Below, piece by piece: positions 9,835 to 21,503 of a stretch of 64,000 bases of DNA; positions within the stretch are counted from its first letter, which is position 1, and the number at the start of each line of letters is the position of its first letter. Below the pieces are notes generated by a model. It saw only the letters and a program-made list of their open reading frames with translations. It was not told the origin of the DNA and searched no databases. The translations under genes were made by a program, and so were the position numbers. This DNA comes from Paenibacillus sp. FSL R7-0273. GTDB taxonomy: Bacteria > Bacillota > Bacilli > Paenibacillales > Paenibacillaceae. The stretch is taken from positions 2,181,501 to 2,245,500 of the forward strand of contig NZ_CP009283.1 in the NCBI RefSeq assembly GCF_000758625.1. Direction: 5' to 3'.

Positions 9835-9877
9835 GCCTGCTCTATCCCCCTTGGAGGGGAGGGGCGGGCTTTTTTTG
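9835..9877 (+). terminator. Rho-independent terminator after GH105
   Basis: GCCTGC pairs with GCGGGC, extended inwards by a TCTATCCCC/GGGGAGGG stem with one bulged A, and is followed by seven T. It closes the pectin operon. Confidence 0.85.
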
Positions 9878-9879
9878 CT

Positions 9880-10073
9880 GACATAACTGCATTCTGTGCA
9901 ACTAAAAGAGGCAAAAATCAGTACCTGAGCGATATAAGTGCAGTTTGTGCAGCTATATCAGCCGGAATTAGGCTAAATGGGCCTTTTTTGCATTTTTAGG
10001 TGTACGGAGTACAGCTATTCAGAGTTTATGGAAGAAAGAGAGCTTTTTAGATGTACAGAGTGCAGTTAAGTAT
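9880..10073. repeat. Four-box inverted element (class TGCA-N4-TGCA)
   Basis: Four related boxes of about 25 bp start near 9880, 9931, 9997 and 10049. The first two read forward (ATAACTGCATTCTGTGCAAC and ATAAGTGCAGTTTGTGCAGC). The last two match the same consensus on the opposite strand; box 4 reversed agrees with box 1 at about 21 of 25 positions, and two of the four differences keep G-U pairing. The transcript could fold with box 1 on box 4 and, less well, box 2 on box 3. The geometry is the same as in the element at 30260-30458. No coding capacity was recognised. Confidence 0.6.
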
Positions 10074-10089
10074 GGCTGGCTGGCTAAAA

Positions 10090-10581
10090 TTAGCTTTTCG
10101 TGACCGCGCGGGACTGTATGTACTGCTCAATTTGTTTCTTATGGTGCTTATCATGGGGGAGAAAGCCCCGCAGATGCCCGCGGTAGCTGAACGTTTTGCC
10201 GTCCCCGTCCTTATGCGTCCGCAAAAAATCCTCTTCACTAATGCCCGTCATCTCGGCAACGATCAGGCTGCGGTAATGCACAAATTGCTGAATCGCCTCC
10301 TGCACGGTTACCGTCTGAGCGTACTGGATTGCCCGGGCGTTAAATTCGTTGAAATTCAGATGCTTCGCGGTCACCGGCTGCCCTTCCTTCACTTTGGCGA
10401 ATGCCTCCCCGTAAAAATACTGATCCCAGCGCATTAAGTGGCAGACCAGCTCTTTGAGTGACCATTTTCCGTCTCCGACCGGACTTTCCCAGACTGCCTT
10501 GTCCAGAGATTCCAGGGACTTAATGTAGGTGATAAAAGACTCGAATTCGGATACGCGCTGAGCATTTGTTTTGGGTGCCAT
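10090..10581 (-). CDS. DinB/ClbS-like four-helix protein
   Basis: 163 residues after choosing the ATG at 10581, which has GGAGG 8 bases upstream; an upstream in-frame ATG at 10599 lacks a site. The sequence fits the DinB/DfsB/ClbS four-helix-bundle superfamily: WSLKELVCHLMRWDQYF with a metal-type His, and a C-terminal HDKHHKKQIEQY segment with further His. Members include thiol transferases, stress-induced proteins and colibactin-resistance proteins, so the reaction cannot be named. It is transcribed alone and divergent from the AraC-GyrI gene. Confidence 0.75.
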   Translation of the reverse strand: MAPKTNAQRVSEFESFITYIKSLESLDKAVWESPVGDGKWSLKELVCHLMRWDQYFYGEAFAKVKEGQPVTAKHLNFNEFNARAIQYAQTVTVQEAIQQFVHYRSLIVAEMTGISEEDFLRTHKDGDGKTFSYRGHLRGFLPHDKHHKKQIEQYIQSRAVTKS

Positions 10582-10770
10582 GAATTGTTCCTCCTGCAAA
10601 AAGGGTGTATTGGGTATTATTTCTGCTTTAACTATACCTCATGGAAGTTGACTACAGTACGTCAAGTTAATTGAACACCGTTAAACTTCCATTCAAGCAA
10701 AACTGGAACAGTCTCCTGCTAAGCGTGTTGCTATAATGAGGATACCGTACGGGAAAGGCTGGGTTGCTCA

Positions 10771-11658
10771 GTGAATTACAGTAAGGATATCGAGCGCTGC
10801 ATTGATTATATTGAGGTAAATATTAAAGAAAACCTGACTGCTGAGGAGATTGCCGTTGTGGCTGGCTATTCGCTGTATCATTTTTGCCGGGTGTTCAGCC
10901 TGTGCAGGGAGATGACTGTGATGGAATACGTGCGCAGCCGTAAGCTGTCTTTGGCGGCAGTGGAGCTGTTCAGCGGGCGGAGTGTGACGGAGATTGCGCT
11001 GGATTACGGGTTCGAAACCCCTGGCGGCTTCACAAAAGCGTTCCGCAAAGCTCACGGCTACACTCCCTCTCAATATGCGGCACGGATGGCCGGATATCTT
11101 CAGGATGGTCCGGAATTTGAGCTTGGAGGGTATTTAATGAATCCTGTGTTTGTAACTAAGCCCGCTTTTAAGGCGGCTGGATACGGAATTGCGACGAATG
11201 TGTCGGACAGCGGCTATACCAGGGATATTGCTTCGTTCTGGAGCCAGTATGAGGGCGAGAATCTGGAGGACAAAATGTACAGCATCCTTAATCCTCCGAG
11301 ACACGGTGAAGTGGGGCTGTGTGTGCCTGCTAACGGCGACGGCAATGCGGTGTACCTGCTGGGTGTAATTGTTGAGGACTTCTCCAGGGTAACCCCGGAT
11401 ATACTGACTGTAGAGGTGCCGGCTGCGGAGTATGCGGTGTTTACCACACCGCCAGTGGACGGGACTGCGGACGGTGACCCGGATGTATTCGTGCAGGTAA
11501 TCAGAAGCACGTGGAAATACATTTTTGAGGAGTGGTTTCCGGCCAGCGGCTATGCATTCGACGAGGATATGCTGGACTTTGAGTTCTATGATGAACGCTG
11601 CCATTCGCGGGCGGATACGGTGATGGAGATTTACATTCCTGTTAGGGTGCGGGCGTGA
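10771..11658 (+). CDS. AraC-type regulator with C-terminal GyrI-like effector-binding domain
   Basis: 295 residues. The double helix-turn-helix is at the N-terminus (LTAEEIAVVAGYSLYHFCRV; VTEIALDYGFETPGGFTKAF, about residues 1-105). A GyrI/Rob-like domain follows (about 130-295; WKYIFEEWFPASGYAFDED near the end), a fold that binds small hydrophobic or drug-like molecules. The start is GTG at 10771, in agreement with the family's N-terminus. The 190-bp divergent spacer holds TTGAC-N8-GTCAA at 10648-10665, a possible operator, and a TATAAT at 10732. It resembles the gene at 31582 in design. Confidence 0.85.
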   Translation: MNYSKDIERCIDYIEVNIKENLTAEEIAVVAGYSLYHFCRVFSLCREMTVMEYVRSRKLSLAAVELFSGRSVTEIALDYGFETPGGFTKAFRKAHGYTPSQYAARMAGYLQDGPEFELGGYLMNPVFVTKPAFKAAGYGIATNVSDSGYTRDIASFWSQYEGENLEDKMYSILNPPRHGEVGLCVPANGDGNAVYLLGVIVEDFSRVTPDILTVEVPAAEYAVFTTPPVDGTADGDPDVFVQVIRSTWKYIFEEWFPASGYAFDEDMLDFEFYDERCHSRADTVMEIYIPVRVRA

Positions 11659-11751
11659 AAATAGGGCTTTAACATTGTAATGGCGCGGGTGCTGTGGTGG
11701 TGCTGCTGCAGGGCAAATACTGTCCGGCTGAAGGGCTGCACTGCGGGAAGG

Positions 11752-11870
11752 TTTGGGCTTCCGGCCGCTGTTAAGGTTGGATTTCCTGATTATGGCCGCT
11801 GTGCAGCGGTCGAAATCCAACCTTAAAGGCGGACGCTACCGCTCCTGCAGCTCCAAAATTCCCTCCGTTT
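11752..11870 (-). repeat. Palindromic intergenic repeat, copy A (arm class 1)
   Basis: A 15-bp perfect inverted repeat, TTAAGGTTGGATTTC at 11771-11785 and its complement at 11812-11826, encloses a short inner hairpin (CCGCTGTGCAGCGG). It is flanked by conserved TTTGGGCTTCCGGCCGCTG on the left and GGCGGACGCT...CGCTCCTGCAG on the right. The same flanks occur in copies B, C and D, here in the opposite orientation to B and C. No coding capacity. The rest of 11659-12031 holds only the cre-like site below. Confidence 0.8.
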
Positions 11871-11930
11871 CGCACGCCTAGCCAGTATTTGCCTGTTAAA
11901 GGCCCTGTTTTCACGGCCACTGTGCAATCC

Positions 11931-11946
11931 TTGCAAACGTTTTTTC
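11931..11946 (+). promoter_or_regulatory. cre/LacI-type operator-like site upstream of the CE7 esterase
   Basis: TTGCAAACGTTTTTTC fits most of the CcpA cre consensus and shares the CAAACGTTT core with the sites in the starch locus. It lies 85 bp before the CE7 start. A TATAAT at 11984-11989 could be the -10 box. Catabolite control is inferred only. Confidence 0.45.
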
Positions 11947-12031
11947 GTAAGATTATCTAATACCAATCATTCCCGGCGGACTCTATAATGGGTTAGAATG
12001 TATACCTATTGCCGAAAGGGATGTTCCACAA

Positions 12032-12991
12032 ATGCCATTAGTAGATATGCCGCTAGAACAGTTAAAGCAATACCAGGGAAGAAACCCGCGTCCGGCCGAC
12101 TTCGACGCTTACTGGGAACGTGCACTGGAGGAGCTTGCGTCGGTGGAAACGCAGCTTGAGCTGATTCCTAGTGCTTTTCAGACGCCGCAGGCCGAGTGCT
12201 TTGAGCTGTATTTTACGGGAGTGCGCGGTGCGCGCATCCATGCCAAATACCTCCGTCCGAGAGCGGTAAGTACGCCGCAGCCGGCGGTTCTGCAGTTCCA
12301 CGGCTATACCGGTGACTCCGGCGAGTGGCAGGATAAGCTTGCTTATGTCTCGCTGGGCTTTTCGGTGCTGGCACTGGACTGCCGCGGGCAGGGCGGTTTA
12401 TCTGAGGATACAGGCGGTGTAAAAGGCAACACCCATAACGGGCATATTATCCGCGGGCTGGATGATCATCCGGACAATCTGCTGTTCCGTCATATTTATC
12501 TGGACACTGTGCGGTTAGCGCAAATTGCGCTTGAGCTGCCGGGAGTAGACCCTGAACGTGTATATGCCATGGGCGGATCACAGGGCGGAGCACTTACTAT
12601 CGCCTGTGCCGCACTTGAGCCGCGGATAAAAAAAGCCGCCACCACCTACCCGTTCCTGTGTGACTACAAACGTGTCTGGGAGATGGACCTGGATAAGGAT
12701 GCCTACCATGAGCTGAACCTCTATTTCCGCAAGTTCGATCCGCTGCATGAACGGGAGGACGAGGTTTTTGAGAAGCTGGGTTATATTGACCTGCAGCATC
12801 TGGCTTCCAGGATTCAGGGTGAGGTGCTGTTCTTCACCGGTCTGATGGATACCATCTGCCCGCCGTCCACCCAGTTCGCAGCCTATAACAAAATCACCGC
12901 TCCCAAGCAGCTGGTCGTCTATCCGGACTTCGGGCATGAATATCTGCCTGGCGGCGGGGACCGGACCATGCAGTTTTTACTTGGGGAATAG
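12032..12991 (+). CDS. Acetyl xylan esterase/cephalosporin-C deacetylase, carbohydrate esterase family 7
   Basis: 319 residues, the normal CE7 length (about 320). These cytoplasmic hexameric esterases remove acetyl groups from short xylo-oligosaccharides and also from cephalosporin C. The signatures are RGQGG, GGSQGG (nucleophile Ser about 183) and the terminal HE in DFGHE (His about 302); the acid is Asp 273 in LMDTICPP. No signal peptide. A GAAAGGGA site precedes the ATG. It is a single gene ending at a strong bidirectional terminator. It fits the hemicellulose theme of region 1 although it is 2.3 kb away from it. Confidence 0.92.
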   Translation: MPLVDMPLEQLKQYQGRNPRPADFDAYWERALEELASVETQLELIPSAFQTPQAECFELYFTGVRGARIHAKYLRPRAVSTPQPAVLQFHGYTGDSGEWQDKLAYVSLGFSVLALDCRGQGGLSEDTGGVKGNTHNGHIIRGLDDHPDNLLFRHIYLDTVRLAQIALELPGVDPERVYAMGGSQGGALTIACAALEPRIKKAATTYPFLCDYKRVWEMDLDKDAYHELNLYFRKFDPLHEREDEVFEKLGYIDLQHLASRIQGEVLFFTGLMDTICPPSTQFAAYNKITAPKQLVVYPDFGHEYLPGGGDRTMQFLLGE

Positions 12992-13023
12992 CAGCATATA
13001 GCAGAAAGTAACTGATCAAAAAG

Positions 13024-13076
13024 AGAAGGCACTATCAGCGGCGCTCCTATCGGGGTGCCGGCAGATAGTGCCTTCT
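13024..13076. terminator. Bidirectional terminator between CE7 esterase and DUF418 gene
   Basis: AGAAGGCACTATC pairs perfectly with GATAGTGCCTTCT, with a GC-rich inner part. It serves the two convergent genes. Confidence 0.85.
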
Positions 13077-13081
13077 TCAGA

Positions 13082-14314
13082 TCACATTATTGCCTCCGGC
13101 AGAGATTTGCTGTGACGACTCCGCTTTGGCCGGCCGCTCCATGTCAGATAAGTCCAGATGCGCAGGAGCTGTTCGACAGGACCGTTGCGGAAATATTTTA
13201 AATAACAGGGGCTTAGCAATAACTGCGCGGCATAGACCGCCAGAACGATCCCGATGCCCCCGAGTATGCCCGCCCTGCCGAACAGACCCAGCCCGTAGCC
13301 GTAAAAGATAGCTGTGCAGATCACACTCTGCATCAAATAATTCGTCAGCGAAAGCCTGCCCACTGCTTCGAATTTGTACAGCAAGCCAGTCTTGGCAGGT
13401 CTCGTATACAGAAGGGCGAAGGCGTAAATATAACCGAGTGCGAGCAGTGACCCGCCAGCCAGATCGCCGATTCCCGCTCCGGGCAGAGAGTCTCCTCCGA
13501 GCTGCTGAACCAGCACACTGTAGGCTTTGGTGAGCAGTCCTGCCGGAATAAAAATGAATGTACGCCGCAGATAGATGCTGCGATTGGCTTGCGGGTTATC
13601 AAATATGCCGTTGCGGGCGGCACGCATACCAAGAAGGAACAGCGGAGCTGTCAGCAATGGAGCAAAAACAGCTGCAATTGCCATGAAGTTACTCTCCTCT
13701 TCCGACAGCGAGTCGACGTTGTTGCGGAAATTCATAATCTCTCCATAGCTTCCTGAACGATAAATATCAATACTCTCTCTTATGTAGTTTTGCGTATGCG
13801 GAGACGCCCCGGCGAGGGGATCCTCCGGATCTTGCGGGATGATACCCATAACCCCCATTACCGACAGCAGCAGCACTGACCAGATCAGCAGCGTCTTGGG
13901 CTTCCGGTTCAGGAACAGCAGCAGGAAAAAGCCGGTTAGCCCGTAAAAGGCCAGAATATCCCCTTCCCACAGCAAAAATGAATGCAGCAGCCCCAAGACC
14001 AGCAGCAGCAGAAATCTGCGGGCCAGGTGGCATTTTGGGCGGAGGCCGCGCTCCTTCAGGCTTTCAGACAGTTTTACCATGCCGAACCCGAACATAAAGG
14101 CGAAGACAGGCATGAAGCTGCCGACGATAAAAATAAACAATAGAGAGCGTAATACCAGGTCAGTTCCCCCGATTCCGAACAGCTGCGGCTCAGACCCCCC
14201 ATACATACCGTACTGGAAGATCAGCATATTAGCCAGTATGATCCCCGATAAGCTAAACCCCCTTAGTCCGTCAATCAGATGGACACGTTGTTTGCTTGAT
14301 TTCAATTCAATCAC
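13082..14314 (-). CDS. DUF418 family integral membrane protein
   Basis: 410 residues with about ten hydrophobic segments. The N-terminal block LIDGLRGFSLSGIILANML and the C-terminal region around FEAVGRLSLTNYLMQS fit the DUF418 (YeiB-like) family, which is related to membrane acyltransferases such as NolL/OpgC. The function of the family is not established. It is transcribed alone, convergent with the CE7 gene and 229 bp downstream of the 3' end of spoVR. Confidence 0.82.
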   Translation of the reverse strand: MIELKSSKQRVHLIDGLRGFSLSGIILANMLIFQYGMYGGSEPQLFGIGGTDLVLRSLLFIFIVGSFMPVFAFMFGFGMVKLSESLKERGLRPKCHLARRFLLLLVLGLLHSFLLWEGDILAFYGLTGFFLLLFLNRKPKTLLIWSVLLLSVMGVMGIIPQDPEDPLAGASPHTQNYIRESIDIYRSGSYGEIMNFRNNVDSLSEEESNFMAIAAVFAPLLTAPLFLLGMRAARNGIFDNPQANRSIYLRRTFIFIPAGLLTKAYSVLVQQLGGDSLPGAGIGDLAGGSLLALGYIYAFALLYTRPAKTGLLYKFEAVGRLSLTNYLMQSVICTAIFYGYGLGLFGRAGILGGIGIVLAVYAAQLLLSPCYLKYFRNGPVEQLLRIWTYLTWSGRPKRSRHSKSLPEAIM

Positions 14315-14483
14315 CTCTGTGCTCTATTATAACTGTTATTAATATAAATAAATGTGATTTTGTGGGATTTATTAGCGCGATGCTAATGCAGTATAAACAC
14401 GTCTAGGCGAGAGTATGGATTATGTGGTGGTGAGGGCTGACAGGGGGAGTCATTATAATAGGTAATCCAGCACAGGATCAAAA

Positions 14484-14515
14484 AAGAGAGCATCCCCAAA
14501 AGGATATGCTCTCTT
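14484..14515 (-). terminator. Terminator after spoVR
   Basis: AAGAGAGCAT and ATGCTCTCTT pair around a short loop; on the minus strand the stem is followed by TTTTTT. It ends spoVR transcription. Confidence 0.8.
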
Positions 14516-14543
14516 GATAGTATTCTAGTATTCTTCAAAAGAC

Positions 14544-15941
14544 CTACATAAACTTCCGCTGCACCTTTTTTCCGTCATAGGTGAACAGGGCCTTCTTATC
14601 CTCCACGACAGTCTGCAGATGAACGGTGCGGCCCCAGAGGGAGTAAATGTGCGGCAGGGTGCGCTCCAGGTATTTCAGGTCAAGCTCGATGCTTTCGTAG
14701 CGGTGGGTGATCAGCAGCTCGCCGTTGCGCTCATAGTCGGCATCCTGGATGACGAGGTACGGAGAACCGCCGTTGACCCGGGCAAGCACGAGCTGGTCGC
14801 GGACATTTTCCCAGGCCTTGTCGGTGATTTTCCACTCAGGGCCTTTTTTCTCGAACACGTATAGGTCAAGATCGCTCACCAGCTGCTTCGATAGATAGCT
14901 GCGGATGAAGGAAATGTCGGAGTCGAGCTCGCGTACCTCAAACATTTTGTCACGATCCCAGCGGCGTTCGATGTCCTCGAAGATTTTTAGGCCCAGGTAA
15001 TAAGGATTCAAGCTCTGACGCGATGGCTGCACAACGGACGAGTTGAGCTTGGAGTACTCGATCGTCTCCTCCGAGGTCAGGTCCAGCTCGCGCATGATCC
15101 GCTGATGCCAGTAGGAGGCCCAGCCTTCGTTCATGATCTTCGTCTCCATCTGCGGCCAGAAATAGAGCATCTCGTCGCGCAGCATGGTCATAATATCGCG
15201 CTGCCAGTCCTCAAGAGTGGCCGAATATTGCTGGATGAACCAGACAATATCCTTTTCCGGCTCAGGCGGGAAGGCCCGCTTGGCGGCACCATCCGGCTCT
15301 TGGGGTCCGGCTTTAGCCTGATCGAGCTTCCACAGCTCGCTGTAAGCATTCTCTCCGGCGGGCTTGCCGGACTGGCCTTCTTTGTTAGCTCTCATCTTGG
15401 CTTCCAGCAGATCGGTTTTGCCGAGCTTGCGCGGCTGGATCAGGCTGGGGTCAATATGCTCCTGGATCGCCAGCACCGAGTCAATGAACCGCTCTACCCG
15501 GTCAATGCCGTAGGTCACCGAGTAACCGGCGATCCGGTCGGCTGTGGCAGACATGCTCTCGACCATATCGCGGTTGGACATGGAAAAGCGCATATTATTT
15601 TTGAAGAAATCGCAGTGGGCAAGCACGTGGGCGACGATCAGCTTGTTCTGGATCAGGGAATTACCGTCCAGCAGAAAGGCGTAGCAAGGGTTGGAATTGA
15701 TGACGAGCTCGTAGATTTTGCTGAGTCCGAAGTCATACTGGGATTTCATTTTATGGAACGTTTTTCCAAAACTCCAGTGTCCGAACCGGGTAGGCATCCC
15801 GTAGGCACCAAAGGTATAAATAATATCGGCAGGACATATCTCATACCGCATCGGGTAAAAATCCAGCCCGAACCCGGTAGCAATCTCCGTAATCTCTGCA
15901 ATCGACCGCTCCAGCGCCTTGATTTCATCTTCACTTGGCAT
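14544..15941 (-). CDS. spoVR: Stage V sporulation protein R (SpoVR family)
   Basis: 465 residues, close to the Bacillus subtilis protein. The start is taken as the ATG at 15941, preceded by GGAGGGAGAG; an upstream open stretch to 16046 lacks homology to the family. Recognisable blocks include [40 protein letters not shown] and NEGWASYWH. In B. subtilis spoVR is expressed in the mother cell and is needed for normal spore cortex; the biochemical role is unknown. SpoVR homologues are often encoded with a YhbH/YeaH protein, and here yhbH lies at 59951, about 44 kb away. Confidence 0.95.
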   Translation of the reverse strand: MPSEDEIKALERSIAEITEIATGFGLDFYPMRYEICPADIIYTFGAYGMPTRFGHWSFGKTFHKMKSQYDFGLSKIYELVINSNPCYAFLLDGNSLIQNKLIVAHVLAHCDFFKNNMRFSMSNRDMVESMSATADRIAGYSVTYGIDRVERFIDSVLAIQEHIDPSLIQPRKLGKTDLLEAKMRANKEGQSGKPAGENAYSELWKLDQAKAGPQEPDGAAKRAFPPEPEKDIVWFIQQYSATLEDWQRDIMTMLRDEMLYFWPQMETKIMNEGWASYWHQRIMRELDLTSEETIEYSKLNSSVVQPSRQSLNPYYLGLKIFEDIERRWDRDKMFEVRELDSDISFIRSYLSKQLVSDLDLYVFEKKGPEWKITDKAWENVRDQLVLARVNGGSPYLVIQDADYERNGELLITHRYESIELDLKYLERTLPHIYSLWGRTVHLQTVVEDKKALFTYDGKKVQRKFM

Positions 15942-16178
15942 GATCCTACTCTCCCTCCGGCTTACTGTTCTTTTTAAGTATATGGGCGGGAGGGGGAGAG
16001 TATGATGGGGGGCATATAGATGTCGCTTTATACGAAGGAGAAACATTAAACCTTACTACCGAGAGTAGCCAAGAAGGTTGTATAATCTAAAATTTTACAG
16101 TAATGAACTCGAAGGTAAGATTTGGGGGGAGTTAACGAACCGGAGTCCGTGAGAGGCTTGTAGAGATCGTAATATTAT

Positions 16179-16232
16179 AAAAAAGAATAGCCTAGCCCAT
16201 GAGCAGATTACATCCGTGGGTTGGTCTATTCT
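16179..16232 (-). terminator. Terminator of the toxin-antitoxin pair
   Basis: On the minus strand AAGAATAG...CCCA pairs with TGGG...CTATTCTT and is followed by TTTTTT. The stem begins inside the last codons of the toxin-like gene. Confidence 0.65.
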
Positions 16233-16549
16233 TCATCTGGATCAATTCCCCAAAATACATAGTGAGACATTCCAGTATTAGCAAAGTAACAAGCATCCAC
16301 ATGCACTTCATGAAGCTCCTCGTCAATCCTGTATATAATGATTATATTTCCGATTAGCACCCAGTAGTAGCCATTAAACTCAAAGCCAGGGAAGTCCGAG
16401 ACTCCATCAGCTTTGTATTTCGGATCATCGGCTAATACAGAATTAGAACGTCTGAATACGTTCATGGGGTCTACCTTATACTTCTTCATTCGGGCAAGAG
16501 CTACCCGAGCGTAAGTGGTCCAGAGAACCTTGTAACGGTCAGATTTCAT
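16226..16549 (-). CDS. RelE/ParE-like toxin candidate
   Basis: 107 residues. The order of elements fits the RelE/ParE fold: two N-terminal helices (YARVALARMKKYKVD), a loop, then strands YYWVLIGNIIIIYRID and VHVDACYFANT. RelE-family members cleave ribosome-bound mRNA and ParE-family members poison gyrase; the sequence does not decide between them, and some relatives are not toxins. It overlaps the upstream gene by 11 bp, as toxin genes often do. The pair is visibly AT-richer than spoVR and the genes around, a hint of transfer. The assignment rests on pattern and pairing only. Confidence 0.55.
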   Translation of the reverse strand: MKSDRYKVLWTTYARVALARMKKYKVDPMNVFRRSNSVLADDPKYKADGVSDFPGFEFNGYYWVLIGNIIIIYRIDEELHEVHVDACYFANTGMSHYVFWGIDPDEE

Positions 16550-16838
16550 TCTGAACCTCTTTCAGTAATTGTGCAAAATCCTCTTCACTGTCACTATAAG
16601 TTGAAATTCCGTTCTCTCTGTCATGCTTGGCCTGATGAAGCTGGTCCAGAACATCTTCATCTTTGAAAATAACGGCTGTCATTCTTTTCTTCTGTTCGTC
16701 AGTAAATGCAGGTTCATCTTTCCTCTGAAGCGTAACATTAAATCCGAAATTATCCTCGATCAATTGCACCAGATCTTTAAGTTCAACATAAGCTTTACCC
16801 CGAAAGCTTTGCTCCAGTTGTTCCTTGGATATGGACAT
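16539..16838 (-). CDS. Probable antitoxin partner of the RelE/ParE-like protein
   Basis: 99 residues from the ATG at 16838, which has AGGCGG 8 bases upstream; an in-frame GTG at 16847 overlaps that site and is unlikely. I do not recognise the family. The N-terminal half is mixed, and the C-terminal half is acidic and probably unstructured or helical (HDRENGISTYSDSEEDFAQL), as in the toxin-wrapping tails of RelB/Phd-type antitoxins. It precedes and overlaps the toxin-like gene, the usual antitoxin-toxin order. No clear DNA-binding motif could be placed. Confidence 0.5.
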   Translation of the reverse strand: MSISKEQLEQSFRGKAYVELKDLVQLIEDNFGFNVTLQRKDEPAFTDEQKKRMTAVIFKDEDVLDQLHQAKHDRENGISTYSDSEEDFAQLLKEVQNEI

Positions 16839-16944
16839 CTCATTCACCGCCTTTTTGTTATTATATCATAAGATCAAAAGCACCTTAACTGTAAATCCAA
16901 GGTCCATACACCCCCACAATCCACGCGGATTGTGTAAAAAAATG

Positions 16945-16973
16945 TTGACTATTGGCACTTAAGACATTACATT
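16945..16973 (+). promoter_or_regulatory. Promoter of the beta-glucoside operon
   Basis: TTGACT, a 17-bp spacer and TACATT. It places the transcript start about 75 nt before the antiterminator target. The remaining part of the 328-bp gap upstream of bglP holds a weak hairpin near 17010-17030 and no gene. Confidence 0.55.
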
Positions 16974-17057
16974 ATGTCTATAAGCTTACTGGCAGACTTC
17001 ATGGCCTGTCAGACATAACCGGTCTTTTTCATGAAAAAGCATAATTGAAATGTCATT

Positions 17058-19050
<1,993 letters not shown>

Positions 19051-19071
19051 CGGAGTACTATTACAGCATGA

Positions 19072-20508
<1,437 letters not shown>

Positions 20509-20585
20509 CAGCCTTCGTTCAAAGCGGTATTTACGGTACAATGAGGCTAGCCATACTGTAGATAGAACACTGGGGGCCGCCTGAA

Positions 20586-21449
20586 ATGAAAATCAAGAAA
20601 ATATACAATAATAATATAGTACTAGCAGAAGATGAGAGCTACGTGGAATATATACTAATGGGAAAAGGGGTAGCTTACGCCAAAAAAGTAGGCGATCCTG
20701 TAGATGAGAGTCTCGTGGACAAGCGGTTCATCCCTGATGCCGGTGATAACATACTCGTATTTACTAAGCTTCTCAGCGAAATTCCGATCAATCATATCGA
20801 GCTGACCAACAAAATCATTCGTATGGCCGAAGAGGAACTGGATACCTCCTTTAACAACAGTATCTATATCGGGCTGGCTGATCATATTAATTACGCAATT
20901 CACAGGTACAAGGAGAACGAGCCGCTTAACAATGTTTTGCTATGGGAGATCCAGCGGTTCTATCAGAAGGAGTATCAGGTTGCCAAAAAAGCGCTGGGCC
21001 TGATCAAGTATTACGAGGGAATTCAGATGAAGGAGGATGAGGCCGCTTTTATTGCGATGCATTTTGTAAATGCCCAAAACACGGAGAAGATCAGCCACAT
21101 TGTTGATAATACCAATATTATTAAAAATGTGCTGAATATCGTGAAATATCATTTTAAAATTGAAATCGATGAAAGTTCACTGAATTATTCCCGGTTTGTG
21201 ACTCATCTGAACTTTTTCCTGAGAAGAATCAAGAGCAGGAGCCAGATTGCGGATGAAGACGATTTTTTGTTCAGTCAGATCATTGTCAAATACCCGGATG
21301 CCTTTGAATGCTGCCTGAGAATTCAGAGCTATCTGGAAAATCTGTATGAGATGAAGCTGACGACGGATGAAATGCTGTACTTCATTCTTCATGTGGTCAG
21401 GGTTACGAAAAGAGATACCTCAGATAAAGAAGAACAGCAGCATGAATAG
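20586..21449 (+). CDS. licT: BglG/LicT-family transcriptional antiterminator
   Basis: 287 residues: an RNA-binding CAT domain (about 1-58; KIKKIYNNNIVLAED) and two PTS regulation domains (PRD1 about 70-170, PRD2 about 175-280) with phosphorylatable His residues (ADHINYAIHRYKEN; FIAMHFVNAQN; RFVTHLNFFLRR). Phosphorylation of the PRDs by the transporter and HPr controls dimerisation and RNA binding. The target is the RAT in the bglP leader. It is the last gene of the operon, so it is probably positively autoregulated; a TACAAT at 20537 might give a weak internal promoter. A terminator follows directly. Confidence 0.92.
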   Translation: MKIKKIYNNNIVLAEDESYVEYILMGKGVAYAKKVGDPVDESLVDKRFIPDAGDNILVFTKLLSEIPINHIELTNKIIRMAEEELDTSFNNSIYIGLADHINYAIHRYKENEPLNNVLLWEIQRFYQKEYQVAKKALGLIKYYEGIQMKEDEAAFIAMHFVNAQNTEKISHIVDNTNIIKNVLNIVKYHFKIEIDESSLNYSRFVTHLNFFLRRIKSRSQIADEDDFLFSQIIVKYPDAFECCLRIQSYLENLYEMKLTTDEMLYFILHVVRVTKRDTSDKEEQQHE

Positions 21450-21494
21450 AAAGAGCAGCGATTCTCCCGTTATGGGGGAACCGCTGCTCTTTCT
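21448..21494. terminator. Bidirectional terminator after licT
   Basis: AGAAAGAGCAGCG pairs with CGCTGCTCTTTCT, with an inner CCC/GGG stem. Shared by licT and the convergent GT2 gene. Confidence 0.85.
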
Positions 21495-21503
21495 GTTTCC
21501 GGC

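Noticed and set aside
15105..15977. A 290-codon open frame on the + strand opposite spoVR
   Set aside because: Antisense to conserved SpoVR blocks, without ribosome site or recognisable product.
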